DNA from: CAZKWG01 sp964615375
GTDB lineage: Bacteria > Myxococcota_A > UBA796 > CAZKWG01
Assembly: GCA_964615375.1 (NCBI GenBank)
Contig: CAZTOW010000048.1
Span: 1-64,000 of the forward strand
Reading direction: 5' to 3'
DNA: 64,000 nt
The position numbers and the translations under genes are program-made. Below the pieces are notes generated by a model that ran no database searches, had not been told where the DNA came from, and saw nothing but the letters and a program-made list of their open reading frames with translations. Below are positions 1 to 7,541 of the stretch, piece after piece. Every line of letters begins with the position of its first letter. Position 1 is the stretch's first letter.

Positions 1-105
1 GCGCAGGGTGGCCGAGCGACAGCGAGGAACACCCGGTCGCGAGCCCGCCCCCTCGGCCCCCCTCGGCCTCGGAGCCCAGACCGGTCTCCGTCGCCCCAGC
101 CGCCG

Positions 106-162
106 TCGGGGAACCCGGATCCTGTTCGGGGCCCAGCCGCGTTCGGGGAACCCGGATCCTGT
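106..162. repeat. 20-bp direct repeat, two copies
   Basis: The 20-mer TCGGGGAACCCGGATCCTGT occurs at 106-125 and again at 143-162, a period of 37 bp, in a stretch (1-216) with no convincing gene. It lies about 55 bp upstream of the small gene at 217. Two tandem identical blocks could be a protein-binding site or simple slippage; nothing else supports a function. Confidence 0.6.
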
Positions 163-216
163 CGTCGGCCAGGACAAGGTCTGCGGCGCTGTTAGGGTCA
201 TCCTGAGGGCGCGGCG

Positions 217-537
217 ATGGAGGTGCGGGAGCTGGACGGGGTGATCCTGGGGGCGCTGGAGCCGCGGTCGTGGCGGGAGCGGGTGTCGGCGCGGCTGCAG
301 GGGGGGCTGTCGGCGATTCAGGTGGTGGATCGGCTGCCGGTGGAGGCGCGGGAGGCGCTGGAGCGGGAGGCGGGCAGCGAGGTGCTGGGGCGGCGACGGG
401 CGGTGGATGTGGTGGCGGCGCGGCTGAGGGAGCTGGAGCGCGAGGGGCGCGTGGTGAAGGCGCGGGCGCGGCTGGCGACGGATGTGCGGGTGAAGGGCAT
501 CCGCATCATCGAGGTGGATGTGTTTCGGAGAGCGTAG
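217..537 (+). CDS. Small basic/acidic hypothetical protein (106 aa)
   Basis: I do not recognise this protein. The frame starts with ATG at 217 after a weak GAGG-type ribosome site and encodes 106 residues rich in Arg, Glu, Ala and Val. The predicted character is mostly helical, with the segment REALEREAGSEVLGRRRAVD followed by a helix RLRELEREGRVVK and a short strand-like end (VRVKGIRIIEVDVF). The helix-helix-wing order resembles a small winged-helix or DNA-binding fold, but no family motif can be named. It is the only plus-strand gene before 7542 and ends just before the terminator that serves the minus-strand lipoprotein gene. Third-codon G/C bias fits a real gene. Confidence 0.55.
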   Translation: MEVRELDGVILGALEPRSWRERVSARLQGGLSAIQVVDRLPVEAREALEREAGSEVLGRRRAVDVVAARLRELEREGRVVKARARLATDVRVKGIRIIEVDVFRRA

Positions 538-548
538 GTTCGGGAAAG

Positions 549-580
549 AAAAAAGCCCTGCCGGGCGAACCCTGCAGGGC
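549..580 (-). terminator. Rho-independent terminator of the 38-aa lipoprotein gene
   Basis: On the minus strand a 7-bp stem GCCCTGC/GCAGGGC (574-580 with 555-561) is followed directly by six T residues (554-549), then CTTT. It sits 45 bp after the stop of the small lipoprotein gene at 625-741. No T run follows on the plus strand, so it works for the minus strand only. Confidence 0.8.
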
Positions 581-624
581 TGTGGTGGTTCTGGGAGCGA
601 GCCCCCAGCCCGACCTCGCTCTGA

Positions 625-741
625 TCAGCCGACCTGGACGGGCTGCGCGGCGCCGGAGTCGGTGCCGCCCTTGTCCTTGCAGCCGGACAGAGCGAGGAGA
701 GCGAGGGTCGAGGCGAGAACCATGAGGGTGCGGAACGTCAT
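625..741 (-). CDS. Very small lipoprotein (38 aa)
   Basis: The gene encodes 38 residues: a basic start (MTFRTLMVLA), a hydrophobic stretch, the lipobox LSGC with Cys21, then a short tail rich in Lys, Asp, Gly and Gln ending PVQVG. It is presumably lipidated by Lgt and processed by signal peptidase II, leaving an 18-residue mature lipopeptide. A strong GGAGG lies about 9 nt before the ATG at 741. The gene is monocistronic: its own rho-independent terminator lies at 549-580 and a 7-5-7 palindrome at 836-854 lies upstream. Function is unknown. Bacteriocin-release (lysis) lipoproteins and Lpp-like linkers are of similar size, but no sequence link is visible. Confidence 0.75.
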   Translation of the reverse strand: MTFRTLMVLASTLALLALSGCKDKGGTDSGAAQPVQVG

Positions 742-835
742 CTGTGTGCTCCTCCAATCGGGGTTGAAGCCCGTCGGATATAGCACGTCACGAAGCTGTC
801 ATGCTCGCCCGCTGAGACAAATTGTGACGCGCTGG

Positions 836-854
836 GGATAATTGCGGATTATCC
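836..854. promoter_or_regulatory. Perfect palindrome, candidate operator
   Basis: GGATAAT and ATTATCC flank a 5-bp centre (TGCGG). It lies in an unusually AT-rich spot of the interval between the end of the kinase gene (903) and the start of the small lipoprotein gene (741), about 95 bp upstream of the latter. It is a plausible dimer-binding site for a repressor or activator. No matching regulator gene is adjacent. Confidence 0.35.
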
Positions 855-902
855 TAAATCTCTGGCGGTGGTTCCACGCGATGTTTCTCGTCGGCGCCCG
901 GA

Positions 903-2096
903 TCAGGATGGCGCGAGGAGCAAGCGCCAGACCAGCCAGAGGACGCCGAGCATCAGGACGCCCATGCCGGCGCCGACGCCCATGCCCAGGATGAGGAAGC
1001 GCTGCCAGGAGGGAGCCTTCGAGGCGGCCTTGGCGGCGGGAGCGGCCTTGGCGGCGGCCGGAGGGGTGGGGGCGGACTTCGCGGGGGGCGTGGGCTTCGT
1101 GTTCTGCGGGCCCTGCTCGGCCTCGGGGTCGCGGGTGCGCGGGGCGCGCTTGCGGGAGCGGCGGGCGCCGGTGAGCTCCTCGCGGACCTGCTCGAGGTGG
1201 CTGAACTCCTTGAGCGGGACGGGGATGGGCTGCTCGGGCTGGGGCTGGAGCAGGGTGGCCTCGTCGTCCGGCTGGATGGAGGGCAGGGCGGCGTGGACGA
1301 CGGCGAGGTCGGCGGCCATCTCCTCGGCGGTCTGGTAGCGCTCCTCGGGCTGGAAGCGGGTGGAGCGCCGGATGACCGCGGTGAGCGCGGCGGGGATGCC
1401 CTCGAAGGGGTCGCGCGCGAGGTTGGGCTTGAGCAGCTCCAGGCCCTCGCGCCCGGTCAGGATGGTGAAGAGCGTGGCGCCGGCGGCGTAGATGTCCGTG
1501 CGGATGTCGACGTTGCCGGAGTCGTAGCGCTGCTCGGGCGCCATGTAGGCCCAGGTGCCCATCACCGCGCCGGGGATGGTCAGCGCCTGGTCGAAGTGCA
1601 TGGCGCGGGCCAGGCCGAAGTCGGTCACCTTGGGCACCGACAGCGGCCCGATGAGGATGTTGTGCGGCTTGACGTCGCGGTGGATGACGCCCTGGGCGTG
1701 GGCGTGGTGCAGGGCCAGCAGGGTGCGCTGCATCACCGAGGCCGCCAGCCGCGGCCGGATGGGGCCCTCGCGGTCCACCTTCTCCATCAGGGTCTCGCCG
1801 TCGACCTTCTCCATGACGATGAAGAAGCGCTCGCCGTCCAGCCCGTAGTCATAGACCTCGACGATGTTCGGGTGGTGCAGGCGCGCCATCGTCGCCGCCT
1901 CGCGCTCGAAGCGCGCCCGCGCGTCCCGGTGGAGCGCGAAGGCCGGCGACAGGATCTTCACGGCGCACTCGATCTTCTTCTCGGTGTCGAAGGCGTCGTA
2001 GACGGTCGCCGTGCTGCCCTCGCCGAGCTGGCGCCGGAGCACGTAGCGCCCCCCCTTCAGAGGTGCGGTCAGGTTCGGGTCTTGGGTCGGCGGCAT
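903..2096 (-). CDS. Hanks-type Ser/Thr protein kinase with C-terminal membrane anchor
   Basis: This is a eukaryotic-like serine/threonine kinase of 397 residues. All catalytic elements are present: glycine loop GEGSTATV near residues 25-32, ATP-binding Lys47 (AVK), HRDVKPHN at 139-146, DFGLA at 159-163 and APE at 186-188, so activity is expected. After the kinase domain (about 15-275) comes a Pro/Ala/Lys-rich linker (about 290-365) and a single hydrophobic segment near 370-393. This places the kinase domain in the cytoplasm with a short external tail and no visible sensor domain. Myxococcota carry many such kinases. The gene stands alone; the ribosome site before the ATG at 2096 is weak. The substrate cannot be inferred from neighbours. 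Confidence 0.95.
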   Translation of the reverse strand: MPPTQDPNLTAPLKGGRYVLRRQLGEGSTATVYDAFDTEKKIECAVKILSPAFALHRDARARFEREAATMARLHHPNIVEVYDYGLDGERFFIVMEKVDGETLMEKVDREGPIRPRLAASVMQRTLLALHHAHAQGVIHRDVKPHNILIGPLSVPKVTDFGLARAMHFDQALTIPGAVMGTWAYMAPEQRYDSGNVDIRTDIYAAGATLFTILTGREGLELLKPNLARDPFEGIPAALTAVIRRSTRFQPEERYQTAEEMAADLAVVHAALPSIQPDDEATLLQPQPEQPIPVPLKEFSHLEQVREELTGARRSRKRAPRTRDPEAEQGPQNTKPTPPAKSAPTPPAAAKAAPAAKAASKAPSWQRFLILGMGVGAGMGVLMLGVLWLVWRLLLAPS

Positions 2097-2157
2097 GAGA
2101 CCCCGACATCATATACGACACGGGCAAGATGTTCAGACAGATACCCTCGCGGATGGG

Positions 2158-3120
2158 CTAAGCAACGGGCCAGGCGACGGGGTGGCAGGGCACGTAGCCC
2201 AGCACCTGGCGGGCGCGCGCGCCGTCCAGCATTCCCGAGTAGTGGAAGCGCCGACGGTTCATCCCGTAGCGGAAATCATGGCCGGTGAGGCGGGATCTCC
2301 AGCGGTAGAGGGGGGTCAGCCAGGGGCCGGGCACGGGGATGCCCAGGCGACCCCATTTCTGGATGGCGTCGGAGAGCGGCAGCGTGTCCGCGCCGGGCAC
2401 GTTGAAGACCCCCAGCGCGTCCGAGTGGATGGCGCGCGAGAGGGCGATGGCCGCGTCCTCGATGGTCAGGACGTTCACCATCGGGTCGTAGCCGGCAGGC
2501 CGGAAGCAGACCGGGCTCTCCAGGTAGTCGAAGAGCTGGCTGCCCGTGCCGGGGGCCAGCACCTCGGCCATGCGCAGCACCACGATCTGGAGGCGGGACA
2601 GCCCCATGCGCGTGCAGGAGGTCAGGTCAGCCTCCACGCGGTCGCGCACCCACTGGGGCGCGTTGCCCTGGAGGTTCAGCGGGTGGTCCTCGCCAATGAG
2701 CACGGGCAGGTCGCGCTGGCGCTGGTAGACCTCCGCGGCGGAGCGGATGATCAGCCGCCGGATGGAGGGGTGGCGCTCGCCCAGCTCGATGAGGCTGCGC
2801 ACGCTCTCCACGTTGAAGGCGTAGACCCCGTCGCCCTCCTCCGTCGCCGAGCGCGACATCGCCGTGTGGACCACCACGTCCACCCCGTGCTCGCGCGCCG
2901 GGCCGAAGAGCAGCTCGTGGACCTGTCGGCTCTTGCGCAGGTCCACGCGGATCAGGCTGAGGCGGTCGTCGGCGTGGAGGGGCAGCGTGCTAGGGTCGCG
3001 CCCGCTCACGCCGATGACGTGGCCTACGCGGCTGTCGGTCAGCAGGATGCGCACGAGGCGCTCCCCGATGGGCTCGCCCACGCCGGTCACGAGCACGTTG
3101 CGCTGCTGGGGGAGCATCAT
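2158..3120 (-). CDS. NAD(P)-binding SDR-fold protein with degenerate catalytic motif
   Basis: This is an extended short-chain dehydrogenase/epimerase-type protein of 320 residues. The dinucleotide-binding motif TGVGEPIG lies at 12-19, and the order of strands and the SAAEVY segment (128-132) fit the extended SDR family. Where active members have YxxxK, this protein reads WVRDR (157-161), so the catalytic Tyr and Lys are replaced by Trp and Arg. It may therefore bind cofactor without classical redox or epimerase chemistry. Its start overlaps the stop of the upstream acyltransferase gene by 4 nt (ATGA), so the two are translationally coupled. A lipid-related or sugar-related role is inferred from that coupling only. 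Confidence 0.85.
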   Translation of the reverse strand: MMLPQQRNVLVTGVGEPIGERLVRILLTDSRVGHVIGVSGRDPSTLPLHADDRLSLIRVDLRKSRQVHELLFGPAREHGVDVVVHTAMSRSATEEGDGVYAFNVESVRSLIELGERHPSIRRLIIRSAAEVYQRQRDLPVLIGEDHPLNLQGNAPQWVRDRVEADLTSCTRMGLSRLQIVVLRMAEVLAPGTGSQLFDYLESPVCFRPAGYDPMVNVLTIEDAAIALSRAIHSDALGVFNVPGADTLPLSDAIQKWGRLGIPVPGPWLTPLYRWRSRLTGHDFRYGMNRRRFHYSGMLDGARARQVLGYVPCHPVAWPVA

Positions 3121-3965
3121 GCGAAGATCCCCTTCCGCTCGCGCAGGCCGATCTCCAGGAGCTCGGCGACCGCGGCCTGCACGCGCCCGGCGGCCTCGCG
3201 CACCACCGCCGGATCGTCCGCCTGATCGGGCGTGTACTCCTGGTCGAAGCGCAGCGGGGCGCCGTAGCGGATGTGGTAGCGCACGGGCAGCGGGAAGGGC
3301 ACCGCCGGCACCGGCATCCCGGGGATCCCAAACGGCTTGCCCAGGGCCTTGATGAGGAAGAGCTGCGGCATCTGCTCCTCGGCGCCCACCACGCCCACCG
3401 GGACCACGGGGGCGGAGTTGCGGATGGCCAGCTCGGCGTGGCCCACCCGGAATTCGCGCAGCTTGTAGCGCTCCTTCCAGGGCTTGAGGATGCCCGGCGT
3501 GCCCTCGGGGAAGATCATGATCATCTCCCCCTGGGACAGCAGCGTGCGCGCGTTCCCCCGCGAGCCCCCCACCACCCCGCAGCGGGCGAAGAGGGTCCCG
3601 ATCCAGGGCAGCGAGGGCACGAAGTGGTCCGCCACCGGCCGCACCACCCGCGGCGGGTCCGTCCGCCGGACCACGTCCATCCAGATCATCATCCCGTCCA
3701 TCGGCAGGTTGCCCGAGTGGTTGGCCGCCAGGATGGCCGCGCCGTGCGGGGGGATGTTCTCCGCCCCATACGAGAGCACGCGGAACCAGCGCTCGTAGAG
3801 CGGGGACGCGATGGCCGCGCCCAGCCCGATGAAGGCCGGGTGCATGCCGAAGGCGTCGTAGCCGTGACCGGCGTCATGGAAGTGGACGGAGGCGAGGCGC
3901 TCGACCTCCTCCGCGCCGAGCGCGGACGCGGCGAGGGATCGCGCGACGAAGGGTGGGACGGGCAT
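3117..3965 (-). CDS. Lysophospholipid/glycerol acyltransferase-family protein
   Basis: This is a 282-residue acyltransferase of the PlsC/LPLAT type. The first block is NHSGNLPMD (82-90), the longer variant of the His-Asp acyl-transfer motif seen in MGAT-like LPLAT proteins. The second is FPEGTPG (152-158), followed by a conserved stretch ending PVVPVGVVG. Such enzymes move an acyl chain from acyl-CoA or acyl-ACP to glycerol-phosphate or another lipid acceptor at the cytoplasmic membrane. The acceptor cannot be told here. It lies 45 bp after the anti-sigma candidate gene and is coupled to the SDR-fold gene, so both may belong to the sigma-factor transcript. Its start is the ATG at 3965. Confidence 0.88.
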   Translation of the reverse strand: MPVPPFVARSLAASALGAEEVERLASVHFHDAGHGYDAFGMHPAFIGLGAAIASPLYERWFRVLSYGAENIPPHGAAILAANHSGNLPMDGMMIWMDVVRRTDPPRVVRPVADHFVPSLPWIGTLFARCGVVGGSRGNARTLLSQGEMIMIFPEGTPGILKPWKERYKLREFRVGHAELAIRNSAPVVPVGVVGAEEQMPQLFLIKALGKPFGIPGMPVPAVPFPLPVRYHIRYGAPLRFDQEYTPDQADDPAVVREAAGRVQAAVAELLEIGLRERKGIFA

Positions 3966-4010
3966 GCGCGGATCGTATCCGGGATGGCGCCCGTCGGCCC
4001 GCGGCGCCGT

Positions 4011-5432
4011 CTACTGGGCGATCTCCGCCTGGAGCGCGCGCAGCTTCACGTTGAGCGCGTGGGGCACATTGGCGAGCCCCAGCGCGCGCTGCACCACCGC
4101 CAGCGCCTCCGACTCACGCCCCTGGTCCAGCAGCAGGCGCCCGAGGTCCAGGGCGGCCTGCGCGGCGACGCTCGGGTCGGGATCGCGGGTCAGCACGCTC
4201 AGGAAGGCCTCCGCCGTGTCCGTGTCGCCGCGCGCCAGGGCCGCGTCCGCCTGCCGGCGCCGATCGGCGCTCGCGCTCCAGCTGTCCGCGGACGCTGTCG
4301 CCGTCGAGGTCGTCGTGGGCATCGCCGGCGCTGCCGCCGCCTTCGGCTTCGCGCTCTCGCGCGTCTCCCGGGAGCTCGTGGAGCGCTTGGACACCGTCAC
4401 CGTCGCCTCGACCTCCTCAGCCTCCGCGATCACGGGGCCAGCGGCGTCGGCGTCGTCCTCGTCGCGGGCGTATTCGCTCGGGGCGGGCGGCGCGGCCTGG
4501 GGGGTGGTCCCGGAGGCCGTGGCGCCGCCGGTGGCGCCCCAGTCGAGCTCGGTCACGCTCTTCTGGTACAGCTCGGTGGCGGGCGCGTCCTTGACGCCCT
4601 CTTCCTGCTTCTCCTCCGCGGGCCGCTCGGCGGCGGCGAGCACGTCGGCGCCGGTCACGGCGGCGCGCTCCGCGTCCCCGTCGCCAGGGATGGGGGCCGC
4701 GTCGAGGCCAGCGCCCCCTCGAGCGGCGAAGGCGGGCTCGGTCGCGGGGGTGGTCGCCGGTGGGGCCATCGGCTGTGTCGGAGTGTCGGGGCTGGGGGAG
4801 GCGACCTCAGCCATGGGCATGGGCGGGGGAGCAGGCGCAGACTCAGGCGCAGGCGCCTCCGCGAAGATCGCGGACGGGCTCGAGCGGAGCTGCGCGCTCA
4901 TGGGGACCACGACCACCAGCGCGAGGGCCGCGACCAGCAGCGCGCTCATCCCGGGGATGAACCACCCCGGCAGCCTCCGGCGCGCGCCGGGCACGTTGTT
5001 GGCGACGACCACCGCCTCGGGCAGCTCCCCCAGGCTCGCGGGGAGGGTGGGCTCGGGGCTCGCCGAGGCGCGCTCGCTGAGCGGGCCGGATGCCACCCCG
5101 GCCAGCACGTCGTCGATGCTCACCCGCGGGGCGCCCGCCAGATCCGGGCGCAGCGCGAAGATCGCCTCCAACGCCTCGTCGTCGGCGTCCTCGGGGATCC
5201 CGTCCTCATCCAGCCACCCGGCCAGGCGCGCGCCCTCCCCCTCGTCCCTCGCCAGCGGGCCCTCCAGGACCTCGCCCAGCACGTCGTCGATGCTCACCCG
5301 CGGGGGAGGCGCCAGATCCGGGCGCAGCGCGAGCGCGGCCGCCAGGACGTCGTCTCCGACCTCCTCGGGCAGCTCCCCGCCCCGGCTGTCCAGCCAGCGG
5401 GCGAGGGCTTCGGCTTCGCGGTGCTCGTTCAC
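4011..5432 (-). CDS. Membrane anti-sigma-like protein with duplicated N-terminal motif and TPR-like tail
   Basis: This is a 473-residue protein encoded directly after the ECF sigma gene. The GTG start at 5432 overlaps the sigma stop as GTGA, and GAGAGG lies upstream. The cytoplasmic N-terminus holds two related blocks (about 8-60 and 68-118), each ending RPDL...PRVSIDDVL...GPL. A single membrane segment follows at about 157-178, then a long Pro/Ala/Glu-rich, low-complexity periplasmic stretch. The C-terminal 80 residues are TPR-like (ALARGDTDTAEAFLSVL, then LGRLLLDQGRESEALAVV). Position, one membrane pass and an N-terminal cytosolic domain fit an anti-sigma factor. No zinc-binding HxxxCxxC motif is present, so it would be a non-ZAS type. 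Binding to the sigma factor is inferred. Confidence 0.75.
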   Translation of the reverse strand: MNEHREAEALARWLDSRGGELPEEVGDDVLAAALALRPDLAPPPRVSIDDVLGEVLEGPLARDEGEGARLAGWLDEDGIPEDADDEALEAIFALRPDLAGAPRVSIDDVLAGVASGPLSERASASPEPTLPASLGELPEAVVVANNVPGARRRLPGWFIPGMSALLVAALALVVVVPMSAQLRSSPSAIFAEAPAPESAPAPPPMPMAEVASPSPDTPTQPMAPPATTPATEPAFAARGGAGLDAAPIPGDGDAERAAVTGADVLAAAERPAEEKQEEGVKDAPATELYQKSVTELDWGATGGATASGTTPQAAPPAPSEYARDEDDADAAGPVIAEAEEVEATVTVSKRSTSSRETRESAKPKAAAAPAMPTTTSTATASADSWSASADRRRQADAALARGDTDTAEAFLSVLTRDPDPSVAAQAALDLGRLLLDQGRESEALAVVQRALGLANVPHALNVKLRALQAEIAQ

Positions 5433-6052
5433 GGGGGGTAGACCTCTCGAAAGGCTTTGCAGGCGCGGTGGAGGATGACGTCGAAGTTGCCGGTGGTCAC
5501 GTTCATCTGGCGCGCGCAGTCCTCGCGATCGAGGTCCTGGAGCAGCCGGAGGCGAAGGGCCTCCGCGTAGCGCGCGTTCATGCGGGAGAGGGATGTCTCG
5601 ATCTGCTTGCGGAGCTCGAGCTTGTCGTTGGGCTCGTCCGGTTCGGGCGGCGCCTCGGCCATGAAACGCTCGGGCTCGGCGATGTCCTCCAGGTGCTGCG
5701 CGCGCTGCCGCGCGCGGTGGACGTCGATGGCGCGGTTGACAGCGATGCGCCGCAACCAGAAGAAGATGCTTCGATCCTGAGGTTCGTACTGGGCGATCCG
5801 CTCGAGGGCCAGGCGGAAGGTGTCCTTGAGCACGTCCTCGGCCAGCTCGCGCACCGGGAGCCGCGGCAGGATGACCTGTCGGTAGAGCCGGTCGGAGAAC
5901 CACGCGAAGAGCTGCGCCGCCGCGCTCCGGTCCCCGTCCTTGAGGCGCGCGACGATCGCGCGCTCCAGCTTCGGGTCTGGAAGAGTCGGGTCCGGGACGT
6001 ACACCGGGCGCCTCCCTGGCCGCCCGCGAGGAGAACGGGCGAGGTCCTGCAC
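5429..6052 (-). CDS. ECF-family RNA polymerase sigma factor
   Basis: This is an extracytoplasmic-function sigma factor of 207 residues. The N-terminal helices with RLYRQVILPRLPVRELAEDV and the WLRRIAVNRAIDVHRARQR stretch correspond to region 2. LSRMNARYAEALRLRLLQDL plus ARQMNVTTGNFDVILHRACK is the region 4 helix-turn-helix. It starts with GTG at 6052, three bases after the stop of the FAD-oxidase gene, and its stop overlaps the start of the anti-sigma candidate. This arrangement suggests one transcript in which sigma and its regulator are made in a fixed ratio. Targets cannot be named; autoregulation would be typical. Confidence 0.9.
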   Translation of the reverse strand: MQDLARSPRGRPGRRPVYVPDPTLPDPKLERAIVARLKDGDRSAAAQLFAWFSDRLYRQVILPRLPVRELAEDVLKDTFRLALERIAQYEPQDRSIFFWLRRIAVNRAIDVHRARQRAQHLEDIAEPERFMAEAPPEPDEPNDKLELRKQIETSLSRMNARYAEALRLRLLQDLDREDCARQMNVTTGNFDVILHRACKAFREVYPP

Positions 6053-6055
6053 ATC

Positions 6056-7489
6056 TTACATGGGCTGGCCGCGCGCGCGAGCCGGCCGCGCGATCTCCGG
6101 CGGCGGAGCGAGCAGGGTGCCCCGCCCGAGGATCCACCCCGGGTCCACCGCGCGCTTGAGCGCCCGGAAGGCCTCGAGCGTCTCCGGCCCCACCATCTCC
6201 GCCAGGAGATCCCGCTTGATCTTGCCGATCCCGTGCTCCGCCGACACCGTGCCCCCCAGCGAGACGGCCCGCAGCGCCAGCTCCCGGTAGAGCGCCTTCG
6301 CAGCCGCGAGCTCGCCCGCGTCCCGGGGGAGCAGGTTCAGGTGCAGGTGGTTGTCCCCGATGTGGCCGAAGAGCACGCTGGGGAGCGTCACCTCGGCGTA
6401 GGCGCGCATCATCTCGGGGAGGGCCTCGTCGGGCACGGCGAAGTCGGTGCCGACCTTGGGCATCCCGTTGCGCACCACCCGCTCGTTGACCCCGGCGGGG
6501 ACGGCGTGGCGCACCGCGTGGAGGCGGCGCCGGCCCTTGTCGTCCTCGGCGACGATGGTGTGGTCCACCAGCGCTCCGCCCTCGCACAGCGCGTCCCACC
6601 AGGGCTCCAGGGGCGGCTCGCCGTCGTGCTCGACCTCGATGAACAGCGCGCCCTGGGCCTCCTGCGGGATGTCGGGGACGCGGTCGCGCACCATCTCCAG
6701 GCAGGCGCGGTCGAAGTATTCGATGGCCCGCGGGTCCAGCGCGCCTGGGCTCGCCGCGCGCCCCGGCCTCCGGGCGCCCGTACGCGCGCGCGCCACGAAG
6801 GCCAGCAGCGCGTCGGTGTCGGGGAAGAAGGCGAAGAGCGAGAGCACGCCCGCGGGCAGCGCCGTGAGCCTCAGCCGGGCGCGCGTGATCACGCCCAGCG
6901 TCCCCTCCTGGCCGATCATCAGATCCAGCAGGTTCGCCGCGGGCTCATAGCCGGCCGCCGTCTTGGTGGAGGGCGGGATCCAGCGCGGGACGGGCCAGCC
7001 CGCGGGGATGGGGGTGTCGCGGGTGGCCCAGAGGATCTCGCCGGTCGGAAGCACCACCTCCAGGGCCTCGATCCAGGGGCGCGTGGGGCCGTAGCGGAAG
7101 CTGCGCGCGCCGCTGGCGTTGCAGGCGATGGCGGCGCCCAGCGTGCACTCGTTCCGGGAGGTGGGATCGGGCGGGAAGAGGCGTCCTGCCACCTCGATCT
7201 CGGTCTGGAGCTCGCCGAGGATGACGCCGCCGTCTGCGTCGTCCAGGGCGTGGACGCGGGCCAGGCCCTCCATGGAGAGCAGCCAGCCGCCGTCCGGCAC
7301 GGGCGCGCCGGTGGTGGAGGTGCGCTGGGCCGTGACGGTGATGGGCACGCCGCGGGCCTGGGCCTCGCGGAGGCACTCGGCGACCTCCTCGGCGGAGCGC
7401 GGGCGCAGCAGACCCTCCGCCCGGCCGCGCGTGTTCGAGGCGTCGCTGAGATAGGCTTCCAGGAGCGAGGGATCGGTGATCAGGTCCAC
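6056..7489 (-). CDS. FAD-linked oxidase, GlcD/D-lactate dehydrogenase-type
   Basis: This is a flavin-dependent 2-hydroxyacid oxidase/dehydrogenase-family protein. The FAD-binding (PCMH/VAO) domain occupies about residues 1-190, with the phosphate-binding loop TAQRTSTTGAPV near 53-64 and GAAIACNASGARSFRYG further on. The C-terminal FAD-oxidase domain ends with HIGDNHLHLN and VSAEHGIGKIK, both diagnostic of the GlcD/DLD group. The chosen start is GTG at 7489, giving 477 residues, the usual size. An in-frame extension upstream to 7747 would run through the opposite-strand mscS gene and is rejected. It is first in the sigma/anti-sigma cluster. The substrate (D-lactate, glycolate or another hydroxyacid) is not determined. 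Confidence 0.88.
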   Translation of the reverse strand: MDLITDPSLLEAYLSDASNTRGRAEGLLRPRSAEEVAECLREAQARGVPITVTAQRTSTTGAPVPDGGWLLSMEGLARVHALDDADGGVILGELQTEIEVAGRLFPPDPTSRNECTLGAAIACNASGARSFRYGPTRPWIEALEVVLPTGEILWATRDTPIPAGWPVPRWIPPSTKTAAGYEPAANLLDLMIGQEGTLGVITRARLRLTALPAGVLSLFAFFPDTDALLAFVARARTGARRPGRAASPGALDPRAIEYFDRACLEMVRDRVPDIPQEAQGALFIEVEHDGEPPLEPWWDALCEGGALVDHTIVAEDDKGRRRLHAVRHAVPAGVNERVVRNGMPKVGTDFAVPDEALPEMMRAYAEVTLPSVLFGHIGDNHLHLNLLPRDAGELAAAKALYRELALRAVSLGGTVSAEHGIGKIKRDLLAEMVGPETLEAFRALKRAVDPGWILGRGTLLAPPPEIARPARARGQPM

Positions 7490-7541
7490 GGCCGAGATGT
7501 AGCCCCCGAGGGCGGGGCGGTCCAGGCCGGGGCCTCTGGAG

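Noticed and set aside
2097..2157. A promoter for the kinase gene (TTGCTT-16-TATCTG, or CTGAAC-17-TATGAT).
   Set aside because: Both pairs match poorly in one element, and the second would leave almost no leader. Not strong enough to list.
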